From: Zygnema circumcarinatum
Lineage: Eukaryota > Streptophyta > Zygnematophyceae > Zygnematales > Zygnemataceae
Assembly (NCBI GenBank): GCA_037447605.1
Contig: CM074804.1
Span: 6,727,262 to 6,791,261, forward strand
Direction of reading: 5' to 3'
Length of the DNA: 64,000 nucleotides
Of this stretch, positions 36,416 to 46,995 are shown in pieces. Each line of letters starts with the position of its first letter. Position 1 is the stretch's first letter. The notes under the pieces are model-generated. The model was not told where the DNA came from, made no database searches, and worked only from the letters and a program-made list of their open reading frames with translations. The position numbers and the translations under genes are program-made.

Positions 36416-39400
36416 ATGGGTCTGCTGTTCAGCTCGCCACTGCCCGTCGAGGATGGCGAGCCGGAGCCTGCAACGGTTTTGCAGGATGGCAAGGATACGA
36501 GCAAAAGGCCACGCTTTCTTGACGAGGCGACGGGTGCTTTAGAGGGTGGAGAATTGAGGCAGGAGGCGTTAATCCCCGGGCTCCCTGATGAAGTTGCCTT
36601 GCAGTGCTTGGCAAGGGTGCCTAGGGCGTGGCAGGGAACTGCCCGCTATGTATGCAAGCCGTGGCGGGAGGTGCTGATGTCCGCTGAGCTCCACTCACTG
36701 CGCAGGTGAGCGAATATGGGGTGTTAACAGTGATTTAGCACGTTTGGCTAGTATGGGATTAAGCTGCGATTAAAAGGGCTCGATGGATTGGTTCCTTATC
36801 AGATTGGATTCCTCGACGCATTCATTTTGCTTTTGGAGGTACTGCTTGCTCCTTGACTTGCAGGCCCTGCGACAAATGGCCAGAACGATTGTGAAATCCT
36901 GTCTGTTTTTTAGCGTATCCATTTTGGGGGGTTGACCAAAGTTTACAACTGCTGTAATCTCAGTCCGAATTGCCAAACCAAGTCCATGTGACGACATTTG
37001 TCATCAGACGGTCTTTGTCTTAAAAGGGTACTTGGCCTGGCTAGGTCTTAGAAGTAATTGCCTCCCTTTTCGTTCTTTTCATTCGAATGGAAAATGGTGA
37101 GTTGCATTCGTGAAGTTCTTGTCCAGTGTTTGCACACAGTTGGCCTGGGAGGAGCTGGCTCAAAATCAACATCGGGCTGCATCACTCAATGGCTGTTGGC
37201 TTGTGCTGCAGTTACCTGGTCAGTTTGCAAGTCTATTATTAACGTGATGGTTTTCTAAGAACCTGTCACCTTCTATCTGTCGTTGTTGATGAGCTGCAGA
37301 CAACTTTCCATCTCATTTGTTCTGTTGGTTACCGGGCAGCTGATTGAACTTTTTGGATATCCAGGTGAATGGCACGAATGGAATCGGTGAAATGATGCTT
37401 GATTTTTTGCTGTGACAGGGATCTGGCCTGCACTGAAGAATGGCTTTACATCATGCTCAAGGATGAAGCGCAGAGGATTATATGGCGCGCCTGGGATCCT
37501 ATGGGGGGCAGATGGTTCAGTTTGCCGTCTATGCCGGATGTGGCAGGCCTTGTGGAGAGAAACGAGAATCATGAGAACAGTTCATGGTGGAGAACCTTCG
37601 CTGCGGGAAGGTTGTGGTGAGTTAGTCCACCGAAGTGCTTAACCGAATTTGATATGATTGTTATTTCAGGAAATGGATGTTGTAAATGGCTTTGTGTGCA
37701 CCATCATTACAATTGCCCTCTAAAAGCACGTTCACAATGTGGGCTGTTCACCCAGTTGCAGTGGGTCATTCAGAAGGCTATTTGAATAGCTGCCCAACTA
37801 TAGAATTTTTGGTATCGTCAAAATCATGGCTTTTTGTCCTCGCTGATTTCCTGAGATTTCGTATGTCAAGTTATGTACAGAGTCTACACTTACAAGAGCT
37901 TTTTGTGAAGTACTTGGAATATACGGTTGGTGTGTTTCATCTAGACATTTTGTAAGTTACGGTACGAAACACTGGTTACTGGTCACTTCTAAAGTGAGAG
38001 GTGATATGATGACAGGAGCTGCTACATGATGGAGTAATGTCCAAACAGTCGGGACATTGGCTATATTTCGGGATTATGTGAGGATGCTGTAGGAGATGAT
38101 CTCTAATCTGAATGAACCTTTACAACCGTATTCTACATCAGAACAAAAATGGATACTAAACCACTGCCTTCCAATACAGGAACCCAGTGAATCACGCCTT
38201 GGAAGCGCCGCCTTTTTGTGGTTGCACGCCTGCCTCTCTCAAAGGCATCCTTTATGTCATTGGAGGTTTTTCTCGTGGTCGGGCCATTTCTCGAGTGCTT
38301 CGATATGACCCAAGACTCAATGCATGGGATGAAGGCCCTTCTTTGGAGGTCGCCCGTGCGTACTGCAAGGTGGGGGTGATCGATGGAAGGCTGTATGTAG
38401 TGGGGGGCGTGTCGCACGGTGATGAAGGGTTGGAGCCCTTGGCAAGTGCTGAGATGTTTGATCCAACGGTTGGATCATGGCGGAGAGTAGCCAACATGAC
38501 CTTCTCGAGAGCCCCTGTAAGCCATTTTGATCCCCCATTCCAGTTCTGCACCCGCACTGTCCCTGAAGATGTAGCGTGTTGAATTTCCTGACAAAGTGGC
38601 TGATGATCTAACTGGATGCTGCCGTAGTTTTCGCCACCTTAAGTTGCATCTTGGGGGTTTTTTCGCCTAAATGGCAGACAATCAATTGGCTGTGAAAGTG
38701 TTGAAAACTTGCAGTTGTGCTTACTGTGGTCATTGCAGTAAATATTTTGGCGCAGTCAAGTCGGGGACATGTAGAAACAGGAGAAAGTCAGAAAACCAAT
38801 TGTAACATTCAAGCTGTATAAGCCATGCCATATTCTGGGAGTGAGATTCTAGAAGGCACTACTTTTTAATGTCTTGCTGCATGGACGTGCCTAACCTGAC
38901 CATTCCTTTTGTGTTACAAGCCACCGGTAGGACCCCACTAGTTGCAGCATCATGCATGTAGTCGGTTAAAATTTGCAAACCATGCGTGACTTGCCTGGTT
39001 GAACAGCAAATGTAAGAGCCGGCCTATGCCAGCATGCACTTCTGTCCTTTGGTTTTTCTTGTCAATGCTTCTGTCATGCATCGGAAGTTGACCTTATTGT
39101 ACCAACCATGCCTGCGTGTGGTAGTCCTCCACTTTGAGCTCCTCCGCTGTTGCGGCAGTGGGCAAAAGGACAGATACTTGACTTCAATGTGGCACTTCAG
39201 CAACCCACTTCGCCATGCTGCAACGTATTGACTGACTGACTGACTGACTGACTGTGCTTTTCTTGCTTTTCCAGCCTCTGCCGGCAGCGTTTTTGGCGGA
39301 AGTTTTGCGGCCGACAGCCACGGGGCTTGCCGTGGTGGAAGGGCGGCTGTGCGTCACACAGAGCTTGTACCATTGGCCGTTCTTCATCGACATCGGTGGA

Positions 39401-40406
39401 GAGATTTACAACCCAGAGACGGATGTATGGACAGAGATGCCGCAGGTTTTAACTTAGCCTCTACTGCTCAGTTATTTTTACGGTGTTGACGATACCCAAT
39501 CTTCTTTATCTGTGGAGAGAGCTTTTTTGGGTGTGAGCGGGTATTGAAATTGCATGACAGATCCATGTCAGGCCCCACCTTTGACTCGTAATGCATCAGA
39601 TGATCAGCATGCTTAACTCTAACCATGTTTGGAGCTTTGGTAGACTTACTTCCGCCTAGGATCTTCATGGCCCATATAGTCAATCTTGAGCCTTTCAACC
39701 TGTTAGGTTGCCTGCTTTGAATGGACTGTAAGTGAAGCGAGTGGAGAGGGGATGAAACTAATGAGAAGTTTGTAGAAACCCTTGAGACGTCATCTCGAGA
39801 GTGCTCTCCAGTGTTCAGGTTTCTCCCCTGACAACACGGGAGATTTGGCTTGCAGGGCATGGGAGAAGGCTGGCCTGTGAGGCAGGGAGGCTCCAAAGTG
39901 AGTGCAGTCGTAGACAATCGAGTTTATGGTCTTGATCCTAATGGCAGTCGCGGAGCCCTTGTTCGGACCTACGACAAGGAAATGGATGCTTGGAAGAGGC
40001 TGGCCTTGGCTCCGCTACAGCTGGGGATGGCAGAGGAGGCGCCATTCTTGTTGGCGTGTGTGAGGGGTCACCTCTATGCGCTCATGAAGGTGCGAGGGAG
40101 GGAGAAGAGGCTTGAGGTTTGGGAGTTCTTAATGATTTCATATTCGTTAATTGACTGGATTCAAGTGTTTTAGAGAGTGTTTAGGCTGATTGAACAGTCG
40201 ACTGCTTCCTAGATTAACGATGATGGGCTGGATGATGTCCCTGTTGTATGCAGGATACCGCGCGGTTTGTGATCTTGTCGTCGGCTGATGTCTCGAAGTT
40301 GAGAGATTCAAGATGGCTCGATGGGGAGGAAGACCTTTGGAGGCAAGAAGCGCGCTGCCGCTTTGGGCGCAGTGAGCTGGTGGCCTGTGAGGTGGTCGAA
40401 TGCTGA
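36416..40406 (+). CDS. F-box/kelch-repeat protein (At1g22040 type)
   Basis: Six exons, 36416..36705, 37419..37616, 38180..38516, 39275..39445, 39856..40116 and 40254..40406, in matching phase, give 469 aa, close to the roughly 475 aa I recall for At1g22040. Residues about 50-90 are the F-box (LIPGLPDEVALQCLARVP, then CKPWREVL). Kelch repeats follow, with GILYVIGGFS, GRAYCKVG-like ARAYCKVGVIDGRLYVVGG and NPETDVWTEMP blades. The family-specific segments SLYHWPFFIDIGGEIYNPET and GMGEGWPVRQGGSKVSAVVD match the Arabidopsis protein closely. Such proteins are substrate receptors of SCF ubiquitin ligases: the F-box binds SKP1 and the kelch propeller binds the target. The target of this subfamily is not known to me. 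A TATA box and a G-box lie upstream. Confidence 0.94.
39231..39254 (+). repeat. (GACT)n tract next to a splice acceptor
   Basis: Six tandem ACTG units end about 20 bases before the AG acceptor of exon 4 of the F-box/kelch gene, next to its pyrimidine tract. Length changes here could affect branch-point spacing. Confidence 0.85.
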
Positions 40407-41394
40407 GAACGGCACTTGCCAAGGGGAGGGACTGTTGAATCCTGACCGTCCAACTAACTCCTCGGTCGATGACAATTTTTGGGCAGCTCTCCACTGCGTT
40501 GTTGGAGATTTAAACTCTAGCAGCAGCCAGGACTGTGAGAACGCGCTCTTGTACGTACTTCTGTACAAGGTACATTTCTTCATAGAAAGTTGAAGACTTG
40601 CCCGTGAAGCATTATTGTAAATTGAAGCGGAAGAGCTGTTTGCTTGACGTGTCATATAGCTTTGGAATAACGACAGGGCCGGTTTGAAGGTTTCTGTCAC
40701 ACCCCACTGGTTGAGACAGTTGTCGGCACCCTAGGTTTGCTCCCTAAGGAGACCATATTGGACTTCCTCTGTCTGTTCTCATGACTCCAACAACTTCTTT
40801 TCTCCAATTGCGCTTCTGAGGGTGTGAACTCTCAAGCCACACCCTCTCTGCATACATGCACCCGCCCGTGGTATACTTGTCAGCATGACTTCTTCTTGCG
40901 ACATAGTGGCCAGAATGACCAGGGCGAACTTCCAAGGCAGTAAGGAGGATGCAGTGTTCAGGCCTTCCTGGATATCCAAGACATCTGAATCTGACACGTT
41001 CCTCACGGTTTATTATACGGGACTATTCTCATGTCCCGTTTGTATATTCACCCCCGCTTGGAAGGCTCCAACTTATGAGAATCTGCCTTGCGAAAAGCTA
41101 GGCTGGAAGTTAATGAAGCCTGCTTACTGCCTCCTATCCACTGCGTCAAGAGTACGTATGTTGATGTGATTTCTTGGTGAAGGGAGACATCTCTCCACAC
41201 CTATAAGCGACTGGCTAGACGTGCCACGCTTTGTTGTGTCGAAACCAGAAGTCCATACTATCATTTATTAATTGTCTGCCTTTCTCCTCCACCTCCATCG
41301 CTTATTCAAGCGCTGAGTGAGTCTCCGTATAGAGATTTCTATGCCGGGGCATGAGAGTGATTTTGACCTCAGAGGTCATTGGCACTTGCAAATA

Positions 41395-42315
41395 GGTCTG
41401 TCACCAATGGCCTTACAACTGCAATTGGTTGGCCTTGATTGACGACAATTGACGATGGTTGGCTAAGGCCGCCAACCAATGATTCAAACCGTTGGCAATA
41501 GCAGGTTTCTATCTCAGACAAAATTCGGTACCCATACTTTCTCGCACAAAGGCACCGCTGTCTAAGGAATATGCTTCATTTCATTTTCGTTATGCATACT
41601 GCGATTGGATCTTCTAATGACCATAAACCCGTGAAAGCTATGTTGTGAATTGCGAGAGTGATCGATCCAACGTTTTGACCCATTCACTACTGCGCCTTCG
41701 CCGCCCTTTGAGAATCCGTCGTAGAAAAAAACCGGACCAGTTTTGTGTGGTGAACTCGGATTCAAAAAAGAAGGAAAAGGAAAGGGTTCGGCAGTTGGTA
41801 GGTAAGCCGCCAGGCAGCAGGCGAGAATGCACAGCCAGCGTACGGCCTCGCCTGCGAACTGCGCTTGGTTCTGCACAGTGTTGGCGCCGTCTATGCCACG
41901 TCGTGACTTGCTAAGCGGTGCACCTAATCGGTTTCATTTCTTTTTTAAAGCGCCGAGTGGACTATGTTTGACTGCTCGTGCCATTGCCATCCCGCTGTCA
42001 TACAGGTCGAACCATGGCATCAAACGGTCGAATGTCATCGAGTGCCATCAGTTCAATACCAATTTTCTTCTCCTATCGAATTGTGCAAAACTTTGAATTC
42101 AATGGCTGACTAGCATTGGTTGGTCGAGCCAACCAACCGTTTCCAATAGGCCGTTAAGCATTGGTTGGCAGGGCCAACCATTGCTAATGGTTGCAACCAT
42201 GGGTTGGCCGACCCCAGCAACCATTGCCATTGCCCATTGGTAGTTGACAACAATTAGCAATGATTACCAGCATCACTGCCAATGGTTGCGAACCATTCAA
42301 AAGCCAACCATTGTC
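41395..42315. repeat. Fold-back-like block with CAATGGTTGG arrays at both ends
   Basis: The left array (41395-41510) and a larger right array (42105-42315) are built from CAATGGTTGG and its complement CCAACCATTG, at least fifteen motif copies in all. They enclose about 600 bases of non-repetitive sequence containing a GC-rich frame with no recognised domain. Terminal arrays with inverted internal repeats are typical of fold-back or Mutator-like non-autonomous elements. No target duplication was found. Confidence 0.5.
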
Positions 42316-42448
42316 AGTGTGCGCTGATCCAATCGTTTGCCATATCCACACCAGCTTCTGAATGTACTCCCAAAGGACCGGCGACCTTCGCGGCTGCTTC
42401 TAGAGAGGGATGCGTTGTTGAGCCTAGGCGTAGCTTTCCGCTCCTAGC

Positions 42449-42566
42449 CCTTTTTTTTTTTTTTTGTCCTTAGGTCCTTTACGCCCAGTTCCTCGTGGTT
42501 CCCCGTGCTGCCTTTGTCCATACACATTTTATGGCATCATCGCCATCGTGAAGTCAATGTCACATC
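42449..42566 (-). repeat. SINE-like repeat, copy 3, with poly(A) tail
   Basis: The reverse complement begins GATGTGACATTGACTTCACG and follows the 8296 and 20011 copies for about 100 bases. It then ends in a pure A tract of 15 (T at 42451-42465 on this strand). A 3' poly(A) tail on a short dispersed repeat is the hallmark of LINE-mobilised retroposition. Confidence 0.78.
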
Positions 42567-42657
42567 ATACTCCCAAATGGATACGTGACATGTTTCGGAT
42601 ACTGAGAGCAATGGCCCACCTCCGTAGCTTAGCGCACATTGACCCCCGTATTGTACC

Positions 42658-43050
42658 TAGGGATGGCCCGCGTTATAAATTCCGAATATATTATATAATT
42701 TACAACGGGTTTAAAATTAGTAATATATTACAAAGTAAAACACTTTATTACATATATTATACCCACGCGTTTTGAACAATTAACGACCGTACGACCGTAC
42801 TCGTACGGTCGTACGGTCGTACGGTTGTATCATACCAAAATTAGGTCGTTTTGGCGTTGGCGTTGCGAAATGCGTTCGTCTGGTTGTTTCTGTCTGCTCG
42901 TGCTCGGGCCGCATACTACCGTACAGTCGTACGTCCGTACGACCGTACATGTTGTAAAGGCGTTGTAAATTAATATATATCAGCCGTTATCTATTCGTCA
43001 CAGTTGTATAATATAATATATAATATATAATCGTAACTAATCCATCCCTA
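42658..43050. mobile_element. hAT-type MITE with 8-bp target duplication
   Basis: A 393-base element starts TAGGGATGG and ends CCATCCCTA, an inverted terminal repeat of hAT type. It is flanked by a perfect 8-base direct repeat ATTGTACC at 42650-42657 and 43051-43058. The interior is AT-rich (runs of ATAT) and holds a palindromic patch of CGTACGGTCGTACGG type at 42783-42830. There is no coding capacity. The intact target duplication implies a fairly recent insertion. Confidence 0.88.
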
Positions 43051-43471
43051 ATTGTACCACCGCAGCAGTTCAGTTCACTGCCACTCCAAGTTTGCGCCAC
43101 AACAACTCGAGTCCTCCTCCAGCGCGTTCCCTGCGCGCCAAGCCACGCCCGGGGCGCCCGCCCACCTACCGTACATCGCCGTACGGCGGTTCCGGCGGGC
43201 GCAGCGGACGGCTGCGATCGCGCGATTGGCGGGCGCACGGGCGCATACTAGTAATAATGTCTCCCCTCCGCTCCCATTATTATGCGCTCGCCGCCCCCCG
43301 CTCTGCACTTTTCCCAACAAACGGGCCGTAGCCTCAACGGCTACGATGACCCCCCCTCCGATCGGGCGGCTCCCATCGTCCCCGCTCCCCGCGGGCGCAT
43401 AAGCCTTTTCCGGCCCCTCCTCTCCGCCGACGCTTTTTCTCCGCTTTTCCCCGCGCCCTGTGCGCCGCCGC

Positions 43472-43855
43472 CACGTGGCATCTACTGTTGCTCGCGTTCA
43501 CACGCGCGGGCGCCGTCGTTGTCCCGCCTCCGCCTGCCCTCGCACGTCGCGACAAATGTACGTACGGGCGGCCGGCCCCCTGCCGAACTGTGGACCAGTC
43601 GCAGGGCCGCCCCCCGCCACGTCTCGCACGCGCTGAAGATCTCGCTTCCTTTTTTAAATTTTGCGAGCGGCCGCCGTACGGCGGTTCGCCCGCGACCTAA
43701 AAAGTGGTTTTGTCGTTTTGCAGCGTCCGGCTAATCGCGGCGCGCCCCCCCGCGCTGCGCCCCCTACCACGTGGCGCCACGCGACGCTCCGCCCCTTATC
43801 GCCGAATCCGGGCCCACGTGGCGCGCTCCGCTCCACGCGCTGCCCCCGCCACGTG
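43472..43855. promoter_or_regulatory. G-box cluster upstream of the orphan gene at 44062
   Basis: Four CACGTG palindromes lie at 43472, 43768, 43815 and 43850, three of them as CACGTGGC within 90 bases. A further near match, CACGTCAG, lies near 43902. They are 200-590 bases upstream of the ATG in a GC-rich promoter. Multiple CACGTGGC boxes are typical of ABA-responsive (ABF/bZIP) or light-responsive promoters. Confidence 0.55.
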
Positions 43856-44061
43856 GCCGAAAGCGCGAAGGGCGCCCGCCCCCTCGCCCCCCCCGCGCGC
43901 CACGTCAGCGCTTGGCCCCCCGCGCGCAGCGCCGCGCCCTCCGCCCGCGCTCTCCTTTTTGCCTCCTCCCCCCCCCCCTCCTGTGCCCACTCCCTCCCTC
44001 CCTCCCTCCCTTCCTTCCCCGATCTGCCTGCCTCGTCGGCGCTTGCCCGGGTTGGTCCGCC

Positions 44062-45624
44062 ATGGATTCCTCAACCATGGGCTACTACACACCCTCCGGA
44101 GGGTATGCAAGCGAATCTCCCCGGGCTTCCATGTGGCACAATTCGCAACAGCAGCAAACCCTCTGGCTCGCCCAAGCCTACCTCCCGGAGGCGCAGGTGC
44201 CGCTGCAGGGCTCCAGCTCTCGCAGTCTCTCCTCTCCCGCAGGCAGTCCCCGCACGCCTCCTCGGCGGAAGGACGCGAAGCTGGAGCGCTCCTGCTCCGC
44301 TCCCTCCCCATACAGCCGCAAGTCGCGCCGGCGAATGAGCGCCCTGCCTGCAGTGGGGTCCACGTCCGAGCCTCCTTCCCCGAGCATCTGCTCCCCCCAC
44401 GTCTCTCCCATGCTGCCAGCTGTCGTGAACTTCAAAGAAACCCTCTCAGAGCTCTGGGGCTTCCTCGGCATGCCGCGACCAGAGACCAGCGCAGCCTGCA
44501 GCTCCCCTTCGCAGCCACTCGCCTCCCTCATTCCCAGCATGCAGCCTGCGGACGCACCGTGCTCGCCGTCAACGGCTGCCAGAGAGGCTGACGACGGCTT
44601 GCCACGTGGCGGCGATGTGCAGTATGGCAGCCCATGGAAGGGGTCTCCCGCAGCTTTAGAGATGGGAGGCGCATGGAGAGATTCGCAGATCCGAACCTCG
44701 CCGACCGCATGTCCCAAATGGGCTCCGCCGGATTTTGGGAACACATTGGATAGTGAAACCTCAAAAGCAGCGATCCCGGCAGGCCCCGTGCCTGCAGCCG
44801 GTGTCCACGTGTCGGCAGGAGCGTGTTCCTCGAGTGTCCACGTGGCAGATGTGGGTAAGCCCGAGGACATCGTGGAAGTGGAGGAGCTCATGGCGTCCAT
44901 CGACGGGACGGAGGAGATGCGCATGGATGGCGGGCTGCCAGCCTTGGCGCAGATGGTGGCAGACTACTCGGAGGAGTCGCTGCTTTACGGGGACTGGGCT
45001 GCAGAGCCTATAGACTACAGCCAGCTGGCAGAGAATTTGGCGGCTCCTGATGTGGTGACCGGCAGCAGTCTGCAGGCCGTTGGGAGCGAGTGCGACATGC
45101 AGTTGGATTGCAGTGGGGTGGCGGGAAGTGATTATGTTTTCTCCGCTCGAGAAAAAAGCACGATTGATGTTGAAGGTAGTCAGGAATGTCTCGGATGGAT
45201 GCTGAGAGGAGGGGACGACTGCAACGGCGGGGTGTCGAGTATCAGAAGATGGCCAGCTCCGACGCCTCCGCTCGCCAACGACGCGTTGCCTGCTTCAGTT
45301 GAAGGTCTCTCGCCTCAGGGAGGGGATCGAAGTTTTGCGGAAATAGCGACAAATAAGACACATCCGGCCCTTTCGACAATTGTCAGGAGCGCTGGCTCGC
45401 CGCCAGGTGTCACTTCGGGAACTAGCCCTCGGCAGGGTTCAGAGGCTGCAAGCAGGGGTTTGCCGCAGCTTGCCGCGAGGCAGCCCTTCGCCCTCTCCCC
45501 CCGACCGCAGGCGCGGAGCCGCGCTGCCGCGGCCATCTTTTCAGCTCATCAGCAGAGGCAGGCGAACCTCTACTCGATGATGAATGCGGCTGCCACTGAG
45601 GCTCCTGTTGCCGCTTGGCAATGA
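44062..45624 (+). CDS. Orphan Ser/Pro-rich acidic protein, single exon
   Basis: The frame from ATG 44062 to TGA 45622-45624 encodes 520 aa. The frame is open upstream to 43771, but that part lies in promoter-like GC-rich sequence. ATG 44062 has a good context (GCCATGG) and begins MDSSTMGYYTPSGGY. I do not recognise a family. Residues about 20-120 are Ser/Pro/Arg-rich with a basic cluster RRKDAKLERSCSAPS and KSRRRMS, a possible nuclear signal. A short conserved-looking stretch, FKETLSELWGFLGMP, lies near residue 130. Residues about 270-380 are acidic with WGA-like aromatic patches. The C-terminus is Ala/Gln-rich. Disordered composition and the G-box promoter suggest a stress- or light-regulated regulatory protein; this is inference. 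Confidence 0.68.
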   Translation: MDSSTMGYYTPSGGYASESPRASMWHNSQQQQTLWLAQAYLPEAQVPLQGSSSRSLSSPAGSPRTPPRRKDAKLERSCSAPSPYSRKSRRRMSALPAVGSTSEPPSPSICSPHVSPMLPAVVNFKETLSELWGFLGMPRPETSAACSSPSQPLASLIPSMQPADAPCSPSTAAREADDGLPRGGDVQYGSPWKGSPAALEMGGAWRDSQIRTSPTACPKWAPPDFGNTLDSETSKAAIPAGPVPAAGVHVSAGACSSSVHVADVGKPEDIVEVEELMASIDGTEEMRMDGGLPALAQMVADYSEESLLYGDWAAEPIDYSQLAENLAAPDVVTGSSLQAVGSECDMQLDCSGVAGSDYVFSAREKSTIDVEGSQECLGWMLRGGDDCNGGVSSIRRWPAPTPPLANDALPASVEGLSPQGGDRSFAEIATNKTHPALSTIVRSAGSPPGVTSGTSPRQGSEAASRGLPQLAARQPFALSPRPQARSRAAAAIFSAHQQRQANLYSMMNAAATEAPVAAWQ

Positions 45625-45997
45625 GAGTAGGGAGGGTACTTAAGTCTATGTAATAGTAAAAAGTCTGTACAGTAATCTCTCTCAAACTAGAGAGCGCCGG
45701 TGGAATACAGAGTACTTAAAAGTAGACATCATACGAATTTAGGGAGCCGCACAAGCAAAATTTTGTGCGGAACAATTAGGAGACGGATTAGCCCTAGCCG
45801 GCTTGTAGCGCTCTGTGTTCCTCGATATCTCTTAATCTATTTCACTCCACCGCTATTTCATATGTTGTTCCCTTGAGCCTTCTGTATCTTCCGTTTGTTC
45901 GAGGTGTTGATGCCATTCAAGGTCATGCATCCAAGGCTGGTGTCAAAAGTAGCTTTGGAATTTTTTTTTGTGATGTCAGGGCACTCCATCGATTTAT

Positions 45998-46114
45998 CGG
46001 AGCAGCGGGATTTGAACCCACGGCACGCATGCCCATGGCCGTGTGACGGATGGCCATGGTCTGCAGAGGATAACCACTCTGCTATCGAGGCAAAGGGTTC
46101 AAAAGCATGCTCCG
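45998..46114 (-). pseudogene. tRNA-like relic
   Basis: The minus strand has an A-box-like TAGCAGAGTGG followed by a 6-base-pair hairpin, and a good B box GGGTTCAAATCCC in a 5-bp T-arm. It ends TGCTCCG. Its only perfect acceptor partner, CGGAGCA, lies 23 bases too far 5', and no valid 5-bp anticodon stem with a 7-base loop can be drawn. This suggests a decayed or insertion-bearing tRNA gene rather than a working one. The Pol III promoter boxes could still be active. Confidence 0.45.
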
Positions 46115-46652
46115 CTGACTTGACCAAGGCTCTTAACATGTTTGGCTTTACTTCTGATTAAGGGTTGACAAATAATCAGATCAATGATTGGTTGATTGAT
46201 TGATCAATGATTGATTTTCTACCATTGTCGTCATGTAATGTAGAAAAGTTGGCTTCTGACTTGAAAGTTTGAATGGTGGTGCAAAGGAAAGCATCGCCCT
46301 TCAGCGCTTGAAGTGTTAAGGCAAGACGACCAGCAAGTCTACAAGCGCTGAACCCTTCAATTTGAATCAATATGCACACGTGACATGACGTGAACCATTC
46401 CATAATCTCCTCACCCTTGATCAATTAGTTTTCCGACATGCCGTTATACAATCTGCCAAAAATCTACAAAAACCAGATATATCATTCATTTTTTTTGTTG
46501 GGATGCAATCCGGCGATAAGGGTTTTTTTGCTGCGCGACTAATTATAAGTTATGAGTTATTAGTTGAACTTGAACTGTTATTTGTCAAACAAAAGGCCGA
46601 ATGAACTCTTGCCTAGCTTTTATCCTGCTTGCCAGAAAATAACATAACAATA

Positions 46653-46840
46653 GGGGGAGTCAGACCTCAACCATCGCCAAATTCCATCGGGCAAATTCAG
46701 TATTGGCTAGGTACGCATTTCGGTACGGCTGTGTACGGCGGAGCCTCGGATCCCGACCCTGAATTTGTACACGAAAGAAGTGACTTTTAGTATAAGGAAT
46801 TGGGGAATTTCGTAAGCGATGGTCAAGGTCTGACTCCCCC
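46653..46840. mobile_element. Small TIR element (MITE), TA-flanked
   Basis: A 188-base element with terminal inverted repeats of about 30 bases, GGGGGAGTCAGACCT then ACCATCGC. It is flanked by TA on both sides (46651-46652 and 46841-46842), consistent with a Tc1/mariner-like target. The interior carries GTACGG motifs and has no coding capacity. Confidence 0.75.
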
Positions 46841-46915
46841 TAATAGCAGGGTTAATAGTATTACGCCAATATACAATCTGTCAAAAATATGCAAAAACCG
46901 AAAACTGTAGATGCT

Positions 46916-46995
46916 GTCAGAAATGGGATTTGAACCCATGCCCTTTCGGACCAGTACCTGAAACTGGCGCCTTAGACCAACTCGGCCATTCTGAC
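46916..46995 (-). tRNA. tRNA-Leu (CAG anticodon)
   Basis: The 80-base minus-strand sequence folds as a class II tRNA. The acceptor stem is GTCAGAA / TTCTGAC. The D arm has GGCCGAGTTGGTCTAAGGC, the anticodon arm is CCAGT-TTCAGGT-ACTGG giving CAG, the variable arm is TCCGAAAGGGCA, and the T arm is around GGGTTCAAATCCC. It matches plant tRNA-Leu(CAG) very closely, and both internal promoter boxes are intact. There is no intron and no encoded CCA. It reads CUG codons. Confidence 0.97.

Larger units (their letters stand above)
40407..44061. other. Repeat-rich intergenic region
   Basis: No gene is supported across 3.6 kb. The order is unique sequence (40407-41390), an AACCATTG fold-back-like block (41395-42315), a SINE-like copy with poly(T) (42449-42566), a hAT-type MITE (42658-43050), and a very GC-rich promoter zone with CACGTG boxes (43100-44061). 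The long frames 43282-43734 and 43661-44591 lie in this GC-rich zone and overlap the real coding frame at 44062; composition explains them. Confidence 0.55.

Noticed and set aside
43282-44591. Large plus-strand frames (150-295 codons) overlapping the promoter and start of the 44062 gene
   Set aside because: GC-rich sequence with few stops; Pro/Arg/Ala composition, no family match, and they conflict with the better supported frame.
45998-46114. A selenocysteine tRNA, suggested by the 6-bp D stem and long arms
   Set aside because: No UCA anticodon loop of correct size and no 9-bp acceptor stem; land plants are not known to have tRNA-Sec.
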